From the NCBI RefSeq assembly GCF_019947135.1, contig NZ_JAGSHT010000027.1, positions 23,493 to 87,492 of the forward strand: a DNA stretch of 64,000 nucleotides, read 5' to 3'. Shown one piece after another: positions 37,284 through 45,988 of this stretch. Made by a program: the position numbers and the translations under genes. Numbering within the stretch: position 1 is the first letter of the stretch; each line of letters begins with the position of its first letter. The notes under the pieces are model-generated. The model was not told the origin of the DNA. It searched no databases and saw nothing but the letters and a program-made list of their open reading frames with translations. This DNA is from Occultella gossypii. GTDB taxonomy: Bacteria; Actinomycetota; Actinomycetes; Actinomycetales; Beutenbergiaceae.

Positions 37284-37299
37284 CCCGATGAGTTGACGG

Positions 37300-37336
37300 G
37301 CGTGGGGGCGGAACCTGCTGGGTTCCGCCCCCACGC
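37300..37336 (+). terminator. Perfect 16-bp intra-operon hairpin
   Basis: Arms 37300-37315 and 37321-37336 are exact inverted repeats with a 5-nt loop, 16 bp after the binding-protein stop and 43 bp before the permease GTG. No T-run follows. Such hairpins after binding-protein genes act as partial terminators or mRNA 3'-end protectors. Confidence 0.8.
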
Positions 37337-37379
37337 GCGATATCTCGGTCCGGCTCGACTGACGAGAGGAGAACCAACG

Positions 37380-38363
37380 GTGGACTTCTTCCTGTACACG
37401 AAGTTCGGTCAGATGCTGCTCGTGCTCATCGCTTTCGCGGCGCTGATCGCGGTGCTGCTCGCGATCGCGTGGGCGGCCGACAGGTGGGTCGGCAAGGGAC
37501 GGCGCTGGGCCGCCCTCGCGGTGTTCGGTGGACCGGCACTGCTGCTGCTCGCCGTGGGGCTGATCTGGCCCGCAATCCGCACGATCTACATGTCCTTCTA
37601 CGACGCCGGTACGCACAACGCCGTCGGGCTGCAGAACTACATCTTCACCCTCACGAACACCGGCGCCGTGATCGCGTTCCGGAACACGTTCATCTGGGTG
37701 TTCCTGGTGCCGATCGCGTCCACCCTGATCGGGTTGATCTACGCCATCCTGGTCGACAAGTCCCGGCTGGAGAAGCTCGCGAAGTCGCTGCTGTTCCTGC
37801 CGATGGCGATCTCGTTCGTGGGCGCCGGCATCATCTGGAAGTTCGTCTACGAATACCGTGGGGCGGCGCAGGAGCAGATCGGCCTGCTGAACGCGTTCAT
37901 CACGTGGCTCGGCTTCGAACCGGTGCGGTTCCTGCAGGACGCGCCCTGGAACACGCTGTTCCTGATCGCGGTGATGATCTGGATCCAGGCCGGGTTCGCG
38001 ATGGTGATCCTGTCCGCCGCGATCAAGGCCGTGCCGACGGACATCATCGAGGCGGCCCGGCTCGACGGCGTGAACGCGTGGGAGATGTTCCGGAACATCA
38101 CGGTGCCGAGCATCCGGCCTTCGCTGGTGGTGGTGCTGACCACGATCTCGATCGCGACCCTGAAGATCTTCGACATCACCCGCACGATGACCGGGGCCCG
38201 GTTCGACACGCAGGTGCTCGCGAACCAGATGTTCGACTACTCGTTCGTCTTCGGTGACAACGGCGTCGGTTCGGCGATGGCGGTTGCCATCTTCATCCTG
38301 GTCATCCCGTTGGTGGCCTACAACATCAGGCAGATGGCCAAGAACAGGGCGGTGCGAGGATGA
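37380..38363 (+). CDS. ABC sugar permease (AglF-like)
   Basis: 327-aa inner-membrane permease of a CUT1 importer. An extra N-terminal helix pair (VDFFLYTKFGQMLLVLIAF then the next span) precedes the standard MalF-like core, as in AglF proteins. The EAA loop is TDIIEAARLDGVNAWEMFRNITVP. GTG at 37380 is chosen because AGGAG lies 9 nt upstream and the hairpin precedes it. TGA overlaps the next ATG (ATGA). Pairs with the downstream permease to form the channel. Confidence 0.93.
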   Translation: MDFFLYTKFGQMLLVLIAFAALIAVLLAIAWAADRWVGKGRRWAALAVFGGPALLLLAVGLIWPAIRTIYMSFYDAGTHNAVGLQNYIFTLTNTGAVIAFRNTFIWVFLVPIASTLIGLIYAILVDKSRLEKLAKSLLFLPMAISFVGAGIIWKFVYEYRGAAQEQIGLLNAFITWLGFEPVRFLQDAPWNTLFLIAVMIWIQAGFAMVILSAAIKAVPTDIIEAARLDGVNAWEMFRNITVPSIRPSLVVVLTTISIATLKIFDITRTMTGARFDTQVLANQMFDYSFVFGDNGVGSAMAVAIFILVIPLVAYNIRQMAKNRAVRG

Positions 38364-39292
38364 GCGTCGAAGCAGGCGTCCCAGAGGTCGCGGACGTTGC
38401 CACGAGTGGCGCGCCTCGGCGTTCCCCCGCGACCAAGTTCCGCTCGCTGGTGGCCAACCGGATCGGCAGTGCCGTCGCGTTGGTCATCGCCGTGCTGTGG
38501 ACCATCCCCACGTTCGGGCTGCTGATCAGCTCGTTCCGCCCCGAGGCGGACATCAAGTCCAGCGGTTGGTGGACGTTCTTCCAGGATCCGGCGTTCACCC
38601 TGGAGAACTACCAGGAGGTGCTGTTCGGGCGGGCCTCGTCCGGGGCACTGGCCACCTATTTCATCAACTCGCTGGTGATCACGGTGCCGGCCACGGTGAT
38701 CCCGCTCGTGCTCGCCACGATGGCCGCGTACGCGTTCTCCGTGCTGGAGTGGCGAGGCCGGGACTGGGTGTTCGTCGGGGTGTTCGCCCTGCAGATCGTG
38801 CCGCTGCAGATGGCGCTGATCCCGTTGCTGCGCCTGTTCTCCTCGAGCGGGCTGCTGGAGCCGTTCCCGTTCCTGTCCGTGTGGGTGTCGCACTCGATCT
38901 TCGCGCTGCCCCTCGCGGTCTTCCTGTTGCACAACTTCATGTCCGACGTGCCGAAGGAACTCGTCGAGGCTGCTCGCGTGGACGGCGCCGGGCACGTGTC
39001 GGTGTTCCTGCGGATCATGCTGCCGCTCATGGCGCCGGCGATCGCGTCCGTCGCGATCTTCCAGTTCCTGTGGGTCTGGAACGACCTGCTCGTGGGGCTG
39101 ACCTTCACGGGCGCCAACAATGACATCCAGCCGCTGACGGCTCGACTCGCGGAGATGGCCGGCTCACGCGGTCAGGACTGGCAGCTGCTCACGGCCGGTG
39201 CGTTCGTGTCCATCATCCTGCCGCTGATCGTGTTCCTGTCCCTGCAGCGCTACTTCGTCCGCGGCCTGCTGGCCGGATCGGTCAAGGGCTGA
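38360..39292 (+). CDS. ABC sugar permease (AglG-like)
   Basis: 310-aa MalG-type permease. After a soluble N-terminus, the first span lies near residues 31-55 (VANRIGSAVALVIAVLWTIPT). An external loop (SSFRPEADIKSSGWW) is typical of AglG. The EAA loop is KELVEAARVDGAGHVSVFLRIMLP. Start overlaps the AglF stop. No ATPase gene follows; a large nested hairpin does, so the operon ends here and must borrow a shared ATPase. Confidence 0.94.
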   Translation: MSVEAGVPEVADVATSGAPRRSPATKFRSLVANRIGSAVALVIAVLWTIPTFGLLISSFRPEADIKSSGWWTFFQDPAFTLENYQEVLFGRASSGALATYFINSLVITVPATVIPLVLATMAAYAFSVLEWRGRDWVFVGVFALQIVPLQMALIPLLRLFSSSGLLEPFPFLSVWVSHSIFALPLAVFLLHNFMSDVPKELVEAARVDGAGHVSVFLRIMLPLMAPAIASVAIFQFLWVWNDLLVGLTFTGANNDIQPLTARLAEMAGSRGQDWQLLTAGAFVSIILPLIVFLSLQRYFVRGLLAGSVKG

Positions 39293-39320
39293 CCGCCGGG
39301 GCCCGCGCCGCGCGTCAGTT

Positions 39321-39389
39321 GAGATCGCACCTGCGTCTCTGACCTCGCACCGCCAGACGGTGCGAGGTCGAGGCCGCGGGTGCGATCTC
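39321..39389. terminator. Nested double hairpin between convergent genes
   Basis: Outer arms 39321-39331 and 39379-39389 and inner arms 39341-39351 and 39359-39369 are each perfect 11-bp inverted repeats; the two pairs are themselves similar (both contain TCGCACC). Lies between the AglG-like permease and bpa, so it is probably a two-way terminator. Confidence 0.7.
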
Positions 39390-39407
39390 AGCGCGTCAGT
39401 CAGCCGG

Positions 39408-40103
39408 CTACAGGTACTGGCCGGTGCCGTGGTTGCTGCGGTCGTCGTCGGCCGCCTGGCCGGGCATCCCCATGGCCGGGTGCGAGACGCCGGGTGGGAG
39501 GGCCTTGCGCATCCCGACGAGCTGGTTCTGGGCGGCCATCTGCTGCGCCACCAGCGCGGTCTGGATGCCGTGGAACAGACCCTCGAGCCAGCCCACGAGC
39601 TGCGCCTGCGCGATCCTGAGCTCGGCGTCGGAGGGGGCCCGGTCGTCGGTGAACGGCAGTGTGATCCGGTGCAGCTCGGACACCAGGTCCGCGCTCAGCC
39701 CCGCCTCGAGCTCATGCAGCGAGCGCTCGTGGATCTCGGCAAGGCGTTCCCGGGCGGCCTCGTCCAAGGGTGCGCTGCGGACCTCCTCGAGCAGCTGCTT
39801 GATCATCGTGCCGATCCGCATCACCTTCGCCGGCTCCTCGACGAGCGACGCCGGGTCTGCGCCCTCCTCGGTCACGACGCCGAGGCCGGAGGCGGACGCC
39901 ACCACGACCCGCGGTCGCTCGGGCTTGGCCTCGGACCGCCCGTCCGTGCTGGCTGCCTCGTGGGCGTGGTCGGCGTGGTCGGCGTCGGCGGAACGACCGC
40001 CGACGACGGTCTCCTGAACCGCCTCGTCGGGGCTGGCGGCGGCCTCGGTGGGAGGCGTGGTCACGTCATCGGTCCGGTCGCTGGTGGTCTCGTCGCTGCT
40101 CAT
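39408..40103 (-). CDS. bpa: Bacterial proteasome activator
   Basis: 231-aa ATP-independent activator of the 20S proteasome (DUF2587/Bpa family). A disordered acidic N-terminus (about residues 1-75) precedes a helical core (MRIGTMIKQLLEEVRSAPLDEAARERL to ALVAQQMAAQNQL) that forms the dodecameric ring. The extreme C-terminus is GQYL, the family's docking tail that inserts into proteasome alpha-ring pockets. ATG at 40103 is chosen over upstream starts because it opens MSSDETT and avoids overlap with the divergent gene. Implies a proteasome gene set elsewhere in the genome. Confidence 0.95.
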   Translation of the reverse strand: MSSDETTSDRTDDVTTPPTEAAASPDEAVQETVVGGRSADADHADHAHEAASTDGRSEAKPERPRVVVASASGLGVVTEEGADPASLVEEPAKVMRIGTMIKQLLEEVRSAPLDEAARERLAEIHERSLHELEAGLSADLVSELHRITLPFTDDRAPSDAELRIAQAQLVGWLEGLFHGIQTALVAQQMAAQNQLVGMRKALPPGVSHPAMGMPGQAADDDRSNHGTGQYL

Positions 40104-40149
40104 GCGTCCATCATGCCTGCCGCGCCCCCGCGCGCGCAGGTCGTGACGA

Positions 40150-40155
40150 TAGCCT
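40150..40155 (+). promoter_or_regulatory. -10 box for leaderless AGE-family mRNA
   Basis: TAGCCT ends 6 nt before the ATG at 40162; no ribosome site. Confidence 0.6.
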
Positions 40156-40161
40156 GCAGGC

Positions 40162-41397
40162 ATGAACTGGTTGACCAACGCCGCGCACACCCGCTGGCTC
40201 GAGGCCGAGGCCGATTCCCTGCTCGCGTTCGCCTCCGGCGCCCTCACCGACGAGGGCTTCGGCTACCTCGACGGCGAGGGCCAGCCCGTGGTCGCGGAGG
40301 GCTCGCACCTGTGGATCACCTGCCGGATGATCCACTCCTTCGCCCTCGGCGCCCTGCTCGGACGACCCGGCTCGGCGACCATGGTCGACCACGGCGTGCG
40401 CGCCCTCGCCGAGCACTTCCATGACTCCGAGCACGGCGGCTGGTACGCCCAGGTGGGCCCCGACGGGCCGATCGACACCACGAAGGCCGCGTACGCGCAC
40501 GCGTTCGTGATCCTCGCCGCGTCCAGCGCGGCGGCGGCTGGACGGCCCGGCGGCAAGGAGCTCCTCGCCGAGGCGCTCACGGTCTCGCTCGAGAGGTTCT
40601 GGCGGGACGAGGAAGGCATGGTCGTCGAGTCCTATGACGCCGGTTTCACCCGGCTCGAGGAGTACCGCGGCGTCAACGCGAACATGCACACCGTGGAGGC
40701 CTACCTCGCCGCCGCGGACGTCACCGGTGACGACGCCTGGCTCGAGCGGGCCACCCGGATCACCAAGCGCGTGGTCGACGACTTCGCCCGCAACAACGAC
40801 TGGCGCATTCCCGAGCATTTCGATGCCGACTGGAAACCGTTGCCCGACTACAACATGGACCACCCGGCGGACCCGTTCCGCCCGGCCGGCGCCACGATCG
40901 GGCACTGGTTCGAGTGGAGCCGGCTCACGCTGCACGTGCGCGCGGCCTGGCAGCTGCGGGGTGTCTCGCCGGAGGACTGGATGCTCGACGGCGCCCAGGC
41001 GCTCTTCGACCTCGCCGTCACCGAGGGCTGGGATGTCGACGGCGCGGACGGCTTCGTCTACACGGTCGATTTCACCGGCAAGCCACTGGTCACGGAGCGG
41101 ATGCACTGGGTGGTCACCGAGGCCCTCGGCGCTGCGGCCGCGCTGTACCGGGTGTCCGAGGACCCGAACCTGCCGGCCTGGTACCAGCTCTGGTGGGAGT
41201 ACGCCGCGGTGCACCTGATCGACGAGGAGGGCGGCTCCTGGATCCACGAGCTCGACTCCGACAACGAGCCGAGCGCGACCGTCTGGAACGGCAAGCCGGA
41301 CATCTACCACGCCATCCAGGCCACCCTCATCCCGCGCCTGCCGCTGACCCCGCCGATCGCGCCGGCCCTGGCCCAGGGCCTGCTCGACAGGATCTGA
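40162..41397 (+). CDS. AGE family epimerase/isomerase (mannose isomerase/YihS-like)
   Basis: 411-aa (alpha/alpha)6-barrel enzyme of the N-acylglucosamine 2-epimerase superfamily, the branch that interconverts aldoses and ketoses (D-mannose isomerase; sulfoquinovose isomerase is a close relative). Likely active-site segments are SHLWITCRMIHSF (Arg), GVNANMHTVEAYLA (His), IGHWFEWSR (His) and WNGKPDIYHAIQA (His). No signal peptide, so cytoplasmic. The sulfo-sugar alternative is not supported by neighbouring sulfosugar genes. Followed by two copies of a 43-bp hairpin repeat. Confidence 0.9.
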   Translation: MNWLTNAAHTRWLEAEADSLLAFASGALTDEGFGYLDGEGQPVVAEGSHLWITCRMIHSFALGALLGRPGSATMVDHGVRALAEHFHDSEHGGWYAQVGPDGPIDTTKAAYAHAFVILAASSAAAAGRPGGKELLAEALTVSLERFWRDEEGMVVESYDAGFTRLEEYRGVNANMHTVEAYLAAADVTGDDAWLERATRITKRVVDDFARNNDWRIPEHFDADWKPLPDYNMDHPADPFRPAGATIGHWFEWSRLTLHVRAAWQLRGVSPEDWMLDGAQALFDLAVTEGWDVDGADGFVYTVDFTGKPLVTERMHWVVTEALGAAAALYRVSEDPNLPAWYQLWWEYAAVHLIDEEGGSWIHELDSDNEPSATVWNGKPDIYHAIQATLIPRLPLTPPIAPALAQGLLDRI

Positions 41398-41407
41398 CCC
41401 ACCGCCG

Positions 41408-41450
41408 CGACCTCGACAGTGCTGTGGTGGCTGCCACTTCAGCACTCTCG
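41408..41450. repeat. 43-bp hairpin repeat, copy 1
   Basis: Contains the stem AGTGCTG/CAGCACT enclosing a 2-nt symmetric internal loop and an inner GTGG/CCAC stem with loop CTG. Almost identical to the copy at 41472 (41 of 43 bases). Likely a terminator after the isomerase gene. Confidence 0.8.
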
Positions 41451-41471
41451 GCAGGGTGGGCCAGGCGCCAC

Positions 41472-41514
41472 CGACCTCGACAGTGCTGTTGTGGTTGCCA
41501 CTTCAGCACTCTCG
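41472..41514. repeat. 43-bp hairpin repeat, copy 2
   Basis: Same hairpin as copy 1, 64 bp downstream. The two base differences fall in the internal loop and in the apical loop (TTG instead of CTG); every paired base is kept. Confidence 0.8.
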
Positions 41515-41566
41515 AGCGGTGCGGCGGCCGGGCCAGGTGGGCCGGGTGTGGGGGAGGGACGCCCCG

Positions 41567-42574
41567 TCAGGGCACGAGCAGGACCTTCCCGAACACGGCG
41601 CCGTCGGCCATCAGCCGATGCGCGTCCGCGGCCCGGTCCAGCGGCAGCCGCTCGTGCACCACCGGATACACCTGTCCGGAGGCCACGAGCGGCCAGACCT
41701 GCTCGCGCACGGCGGCGACGATCTCGACCTTCTCGGCACGCGGTCGTTTGCGCAGCAGGCTGCCGTGCAGGGTCAGCCAGCCGCCCATCAGGGTCCGGAT
41801 GTCGAGGGTTGCCTTCGTGCCGCGCATGGACGCGATGATGACGAGGTGCCCGTTCCGGGCCAGCGAGGCGACGTTCCGCTCGAGGTACTCGCCGCCGACG
41901 ACGTCCAGGATCACGTCCACGCCGGCGCCGTCGGTCGCGTCGCGGACCACTTCTGCGAAGTCCTGGCTGCGGTGGTCGATGCCGACGTCCGCGCCGAGCG
42001 CCACGCACCGGGCCACCCGCTCCGGTCCGCCGGCAGTGGTCAGCACGGTCGCGCCGAGCGCTTTCAGCAACAGGATCGCCGTGGTCCCGACGCCACCGGA
42101 GCCGCCGTGCACGAGCACCGACGGGCCGGCTGCAGCGTCGCCACCACCGGCACTGTCCGTCCCGATGCCGCCCACCCCGCCGAGGTTCGACCACACCGTG
42201 CAGATCGCCTCGGGCAGCGCCGCCGCGTCCACCAGGTCCAGCCCCGCGGGTACCGGCAGTAGGAACGCGGCAGGTGCGACCGCCCTCGAGGCGTAACCGC
42301 CGCCGTCGAGCAGGGCGCAGACCCGATCGCCGACCGACCAGCCGGTCACGCCCGGACCGAGCGCCGCGATGGTGCCGGACACCTCCAGCCCCGGCCAGTC
42401 CGGCGCGCCCGGCGGCGGCGGGTGGTGCCCCTTGAGCTGGAGCAGGTCGGCCCGGTTCACGCCGGCCGCGGCGACGTCGATGAGGACCTCGCCGTCGCCC
42501 GGCACGGGGTCGGGCACGTCGGCGGGGGAGAGCACCTCGGGGCCACCGGTGCCGGTGGCGAGCACTGTGCGCAT
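41567..42574 (-). CDS. Zinc-independent NAD(P)H-quinone oxidoreductase (MDR family)
   Basis: 335-aa medium-chain dehydrogenase/reductase of the quinone oxidoreductase (PIG3-like) type. The GroES-like N-terminal domain shows AAGVNRADLLQLKGHHPPPPGAPDWPG with no structural or catalytic zinc cysteines. The Rossmann motif is VHGGSGGVGTTA, followed by GADVGIDHRSQDF. Probably reduces quinones or enones with NADPH. ATG at 42574 gives MRTVLATG; a start at 42598 is less likely because the -10 box lies in between. Likely single-gene unit. Confidence 0.92.
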   Translation of the reverse strand: MRTVLATGTGGPEVLSPADVPDPVPGDGEVLIDVAAAGVNRADLLQLKGHHPPPPGAPDWPGLEVSGTIAALGPGVTGWSVGDRVCALLDGGGYASRAVAPAAFLLPVPAGLDLVDAAALPEAICTVWSNLGGVGGIGTDSAGGGDAAAGPSVLVHGGSGGVGTTAILLLKALGATVLTTAGGPERVARCVALGADVGIDHRSQDFAEVVRDATDGAGVDVILDVVGGEYLERNVASLARNGHLVIIASMRGTKATLDIRTLMGGWLTLHGSLLRKRPRAEKVEIVAAVREQVWPLVASGQVYPVVHERLPLDRAADAHRLMADGAVFGKVLLVP

Positions 42575-42580
42575 GATCCC

Positions 42581-42586
42581 AACGTA
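42581..42586 (-). promoter_or_regulatory. -10 box for leaderless quinone oxidoreductase mRNA
   Basis: TACGTT on the minus strand ends 6 nt before the ATG at 42574; no ribosome site. Confidence 0.6.
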
Positions 42587-42599
42587 GAGCCAGAACACG

Positions 42600-42647
42600 C
42601 CGACGGCGGAGGTGACGCCGCGTACACGGCCTCACCTCCGCCGTCGG
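42600..42647 (-). terminator. 16-bp hairpin ending the ABC operon
   Basis: Arms 42600-42615 and 42632-42647 are exact inverted repeats over 16 bp with a 16-nt loop, 15 bp after the permease stop. Very similar in stem and loop to the hairpin at 49137-49192. Confidence 0.8.
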
Positions 42648-42662
42648 GCGGGGTTGTGCGCC

Positions 42663-43577
42663 CTACTGCCCGCCGAGGCCGGTGGTGGCCACGCCGCGCA
42701 CGATCTGACGCTGGAACAGCATGAACACGACCAGCAGCGGCAGCGCCGCGAGCAACGCGGACGCCATCGTGCGGGCGTACTGCAGCCCGTACGTCTCCGT
42801 GACCGTGGCGATACCCACCGGGATCGTCATCAGCGAGGAGTCCGAGACCACGATGAACGGCCACAGGAAGTTGTTCCAGGCGCCGATGAACACGAAGATC
42901 GCGACCGCCACCAGGATCGCCTTCGACAGCGGGACCACGATCGTTGAGAACGTGCGCCACGGCCCGGCACCGTCCACCCGGGCGGCATCCAGGAGCTCCT
43001 GCGGGATGGCGTCGAAGAACTTCTTCAGGATGAACACCATCACCGGCGCCACCACCTGCGGAAGGATGATGCCGGCGTAGGTGTCGACCATCCGGAACGT
43101 CAGCATCTGCTGGAACAGCGGCACGATCAGGATCTGCCCGGGCACCATGATCGAGGCCACCGTGATCGCGAACGCGAGCCGCCGGCCGCGGAACAAGGTC
43201 CGGGAGAACGCATACCCCGCCATCGCGGAGACCACCAGCGTGATCACGGTGACGAGCACCGCGGTGATCACCGAGTTCAGCATCCAGATCGGCAGGTCCC
43301 CCTTGGTCAGGACGTTGATGTAGGCCTGCAGCGACCAGCCGCTCGCCGGCCACAGGGTCGCCGCGCTGGCCGCGTCGGTCTCGGTCTTGAACGAGGTGAT
43401 GATCGCCCACACGAACGGCAGCAGCCAGACCGCCGTCATCAGCACCAACGCGATCATCGCGAGCGTACGGGCCGTGGTGCTCGAGCCGAGCAGGAGCCGG
43501 GTCGAGCGTTGGTTGTCCGCCCGGCGGATCGCCCGCCGCGTGGCAACCTCGGGCAGGACAAGGGATTGGGTCGCCAT
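42663..43577 (-). CDS. ABC sugar permease (MalG type)
   Basis: 304-aa inner-membrane permease. First span near residues 37-58 (TLAMIALVLMTAVWLLPFVWAI in part), external loop ITSFKTETDAA, EAA loop QELLDAARVDGAGPWRTFSTIVVP. The start ATG at 43577 lies one base before the TCA (stop) of the upstream permease, so the genes are tightly coupled. Last gene of the leftward three-gene importer operon; hairpin follows. Confidence 0.94.
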   Translation of the reverse strand: MATQSLVLPEVATRRAIRRADNQRSTRLLLGSSTTARTLAMIALVLMTAVWLLPFVWAIITSFKTETDAASAATLWPASGWSLQAYINVLTKGDLPIWMLNSVITAVLVTVITLVVSAMAGYAFSRTLFRGRRLAFAITVASIMVPGQILIVPLFQQMLTFRMVDTYAGIILPQVVAPVMVFILKKFFDAIPQELLDAARVDGAGPWRTFSTIVVPLSKAILVAVAIFVFIGAWNNFLWPFIVVSDSSLMTIPVGIATVTETYGLQYARTMASALLAALPLLVVFMLFQRQIVRGVATTGLGGQ

Positions 43578-43578
43578 G

Positions 43579-44547
43579 TCAGGCCTCCTTCCGGCCGCCG
43601 AAGAACCGGGTCAGGGACAGGATCACGATCAGCGCGAAGAAGATGTACGAGATCGCCGATGCGTACCCGAGCCGGTAGTTCACGAAGCCCGTGTCGTAGA
43701 TGTAGAGCAGGATCGAGCGGGTGGCACCGTTCGGCCCGCCCCCGGTGAGCAGGTAGATCTGGTCGAACACCTTGAGCGAGGCGAGGATCTGCAGGGCCAG
43801 GACGAGCCAGGTGGTGCGCCCGAGCTGCGGGATCGTGATCGAGAACAATCGCCGCCAGGCACCCGCGCCGTCGATCGCCGCGGCCTCGTAGAGGTGCTCC
43901 GGGATGGCCTGCAGCGCGGCCAGGTAGAGCAGGAAGTTGAACCCGACGGTCCACCACACGGTGGCCGCGATGATCGCGATCATCGCCCAGTTCGGGTCGG
44001 TCAGCCAGCCCACCGGGTCGAGCCCGAGGGCACCGAGCCAGGTGTTGAACAGCCCGAGGTCCGGCTGGTACATCCAGGCCCAGACCTGCGTCACCACGGC
44101 GACGGGCAGCAGGAACGACGCGAAGAACGCGAACCGCCAGAGCCACTGGCCGGGTAGCCCGGTGAACACCAGGAGCGCCATCACCATGGCGACCAGGACC
44201 AGCGGGATGGTGCTGCCGACCGTGAACAGGACGGTCTGCCACAGCGTCTGCCAGACCTGGGCGTCGCCGAACGCCTCGATGAAGTTCGCGAGCCCGACGA
44301 AGCCGGGGTCGGTGCCGATCAGGGTGCGGTCGGTCAGGCTCATCCAGATGCCGTAGATGATCGGCCAGACCAGGAACACGAGGAACACGACCGCGAACGG
44401 AAGAAGGAACCAGTAGCCGCTGCGGCCGCTGTGGAGCTGTTCGGCGCGGCGCTCGGCCTCGCGCAGTGAGCGGCGCAGGTCCTTGCGTCCTGCGCTCGGG
44501 GCGGACGTCGGCGTCGCTGCCGACGCGTCGGAGGTGGTGGCACTCAT
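43579..44547 (-). CDS. ABC sugar permease (MalF type)
   Basis: 322-aa inner-membrane permease. A charged N-terminus (RRSLREAERRAEQL) precedes the first span (YWFLLPFAVVFLVFLVWPI). The EAA loop is EHLYEAAAIDGAGAWRRLFSITIP. Follows the binding-protein gene by 16 bp. Part of the operon that diverges from the LacI gene at 46044. Confidence 0.94.
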   Translation of the reverse strand: MSATTSDASAATPTSAPSAGRKDLRRSLREAERRAEQLHSGRSGYWFLLPFAVVFLVFLVWPIIYGIWMSLTDRTLIGTDPGFVGLANFIEAFGDAQVWQTLWQTVLFTVGSTIPLVLVAMVMALLVFTGLPGQWLWRFAFFASFLLPVAVVTQVWAWMYQPDLGLFNTWLGALGLDPVGWLTDPNWAMIAIIAATVWWTVGFNFLLYLAALQAIPEHLYEAAAIDGAGAWRRLFSITIPQLGRTTWLVLALQILASLKVFDQIYLLTGGGPNGATRSILLYIYDTGFVNYRLGYASAISYIFFALIVILSLTRFFGGRKEA

Positions 44548-44563
44548 GGGTTGCTCTCCCGCC

Positions 44564-45919
44564 CTACGCCGGTGCCGGCGTCTCGAGGAACGTGTTCATC
44601 TCGCCGATCATCATGTCGACGGCGTCCTGCGCGGTGCCCAGGCCCTGCAACGCGGTCTGCATCGCCTGGGACATGCGGTTCTGGAAGTCGCTCCCGGAGC
44701 CCGCGAACCACACCGGTGGGTCGAGGAAGATCCAGTCGGCGGCCTGTGCGTAGTTCCGCTGCGGCACCAGGTCCTGATACTCCGGGGACTCCACCACCGG
44801 GACGAGGGAGGGGATGTGCCCCGCGTCCGCCCAGCGCAGCCCTCGCTTGAGGATGGCGCCGAGCACCTCGTACGTGGCCTCGCGCCGTTCCGGGTTGGCG
44901 ACCAGCTGTCTCGGCAGCACGTAGGAGTGGGAGTCGCCGAACGCCGTCGGCGTGCCGAAGATGATCGGCACGGTGGCACCGCCGAGGTCCGGGATCGCCC
45001 CCTGCAGTGACGTCTTCTCCCACACGCCGGAGAAGATCAGCCCGGTCTGCTCGGTGCTGAAGTTCGCGATCGCACCGCCGTAGTCGCTGTTGCTCGCGGC
45101 CACTGTGCCGTCGAGCATCGACTGCATGAACTCGAGCACCTCGACCGCGGCGCCGTCGTCGAACCCGACCTGTTGGCCGGGCGTGAAGTCGAAGTCCGCG
45201 CCGGTCTGGCCGTAGAACCCCCAGAACATGCGCCACGGCTGTGCGGGGTCGCTGAGGTAGCCGTAGGAGAAGCCCTCCGCACCGGTGACCTCCGCCATCG
45301 CGCGGCCGGCGTCCAGCAGGGAGTCCGGGTTGTCGATCTCGACGAGCGTGCCGTCCGGGTTCAGCAAGCCGGCCGGTTCCGCGATGGCCGGGTTGTAGAA
45401 CGTGATGAACGGGTGCGTGTCCAGCGGCAGTGCGTACAGCTCGTCCTGGAAGAGAGCGCGCTCCCACAGCGCGGCCGGGAAGTCGGACTCGGTGATGCCG
45501 ACCTGCCGGAGCAGGTCCAGGTCGAACGGTTCCAGGAGCCCGCCGGGCGCGTATCCGATCAGCCGCGACAGGTGCAGCACGGCCGCCTCGGGGGCGCGGC
45601 CACCGGTGGAGGCCATGGCGAGCTTCGTGTAGTACGGCGCACCCCAGGCCAACGTGGTCCGGTCGATCGTGACGTGCGGCAACTCCTCGCGGACGCCGTC
45701 GACGATCTCGCCCATGATCTCGCCGTCCGACCCGCCGAGCAGGTCCCAGATCCGCACGAGCGTGCCGGACGAGGTGGCGCTAGCCACGCTGCCGGCACAA
45801 CTGCTCAGTGCACCGGCGGAGAGCAGTGTGCCGGCGCCGAGAGCACCCTGCAGCACCGATCTCCGACTCGGTCCACGGGCCCCCGACCCGGGAGTACGTA
45901 ACGCGGAATTCACGGTCAT
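44564..45919 (-). CDS. ABC transporter sugar-binding lipoprotein (Tat-type signal)
   Basis: 451-aa binding protein. Signal peptide with Arg19-Arg20 (PSRRSVLQG), hydrophobic core and lipobox LSSC with Cys41, so it is probably a Tat-exported lipoprotein. Mature landmarks are LVRIWDLLGGSDGEIMGEIVDG, FITFYNPAIAEPAGLLNPDG and SGVWEKTSLQGAIPD. ATG at 45919 has GGAGG 7 nt upstream. First gene of a leftward operon and divergent from a LacI gene with an AACGTT-centred site between. The nearby GH2 gene suggests a beta-glycoside ligand. Confidence 0.93.
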   Translation of the reverse strand: MTVNSALRTPGSGARGPSRRSVLQGALGAGTLLSAGALSSCAGSVASATSSGTLVRIWDLLGGSDGEIMGEIVDGVREELPHVTIDRTTLAWGAPYYTKLAMASTGGRAPEAAVLHLSRLIGYAPGGLLEPFDLDLLRQVGITESDFPAALWERALFQDELYALPLDTHPFITFYNPAIAEPAGLLNPDGTLVEIDNPDSLLDAGRAMAEVTGAEGFSYGYLSDPAQPWRMFWGFYGQTGADFDFTPGQQVGFDDGAAVEVLEFMQSMLDGTVAASNSDYGGAIANFSTEQTGLIFSGVWEKTSLQGAIPDLGGATVPIIFGTPTAFGDSHSYVLPRQLVANPERREATYEVLGAILKRGLRWADAGHIPSLVPVVESPEYQDLVPQRNYAQAADWIFLDPPVWFAGSGSDFQNRMSQAMQTALQGLGTAQDAVDMMIGEMNTFLETPAPA

Positions 45920-45988
45920 CTTTGACCTCCAGGTAGGCGATGCGCACGTTAACAGCCGCACAGGACCGTCTTCGTGTCCCACACAACT

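Noticed and set aside
40162..41397. Isomerase read as part of a sulfoquinovose pathway because of its YihS-like pattern
   Set aside because: No sulfosugar kinase, aldolase, reductase or sulfoquinovosidase lies nearby; mannose isomerase is at least as likely.
41408..41514. Two direct repeats considered as a minimal CRISPR
   Set aside because: Only two copies, the 21-bp gap between them is too short for a spacer, self-complementary throughout, and no cas genes in the window.
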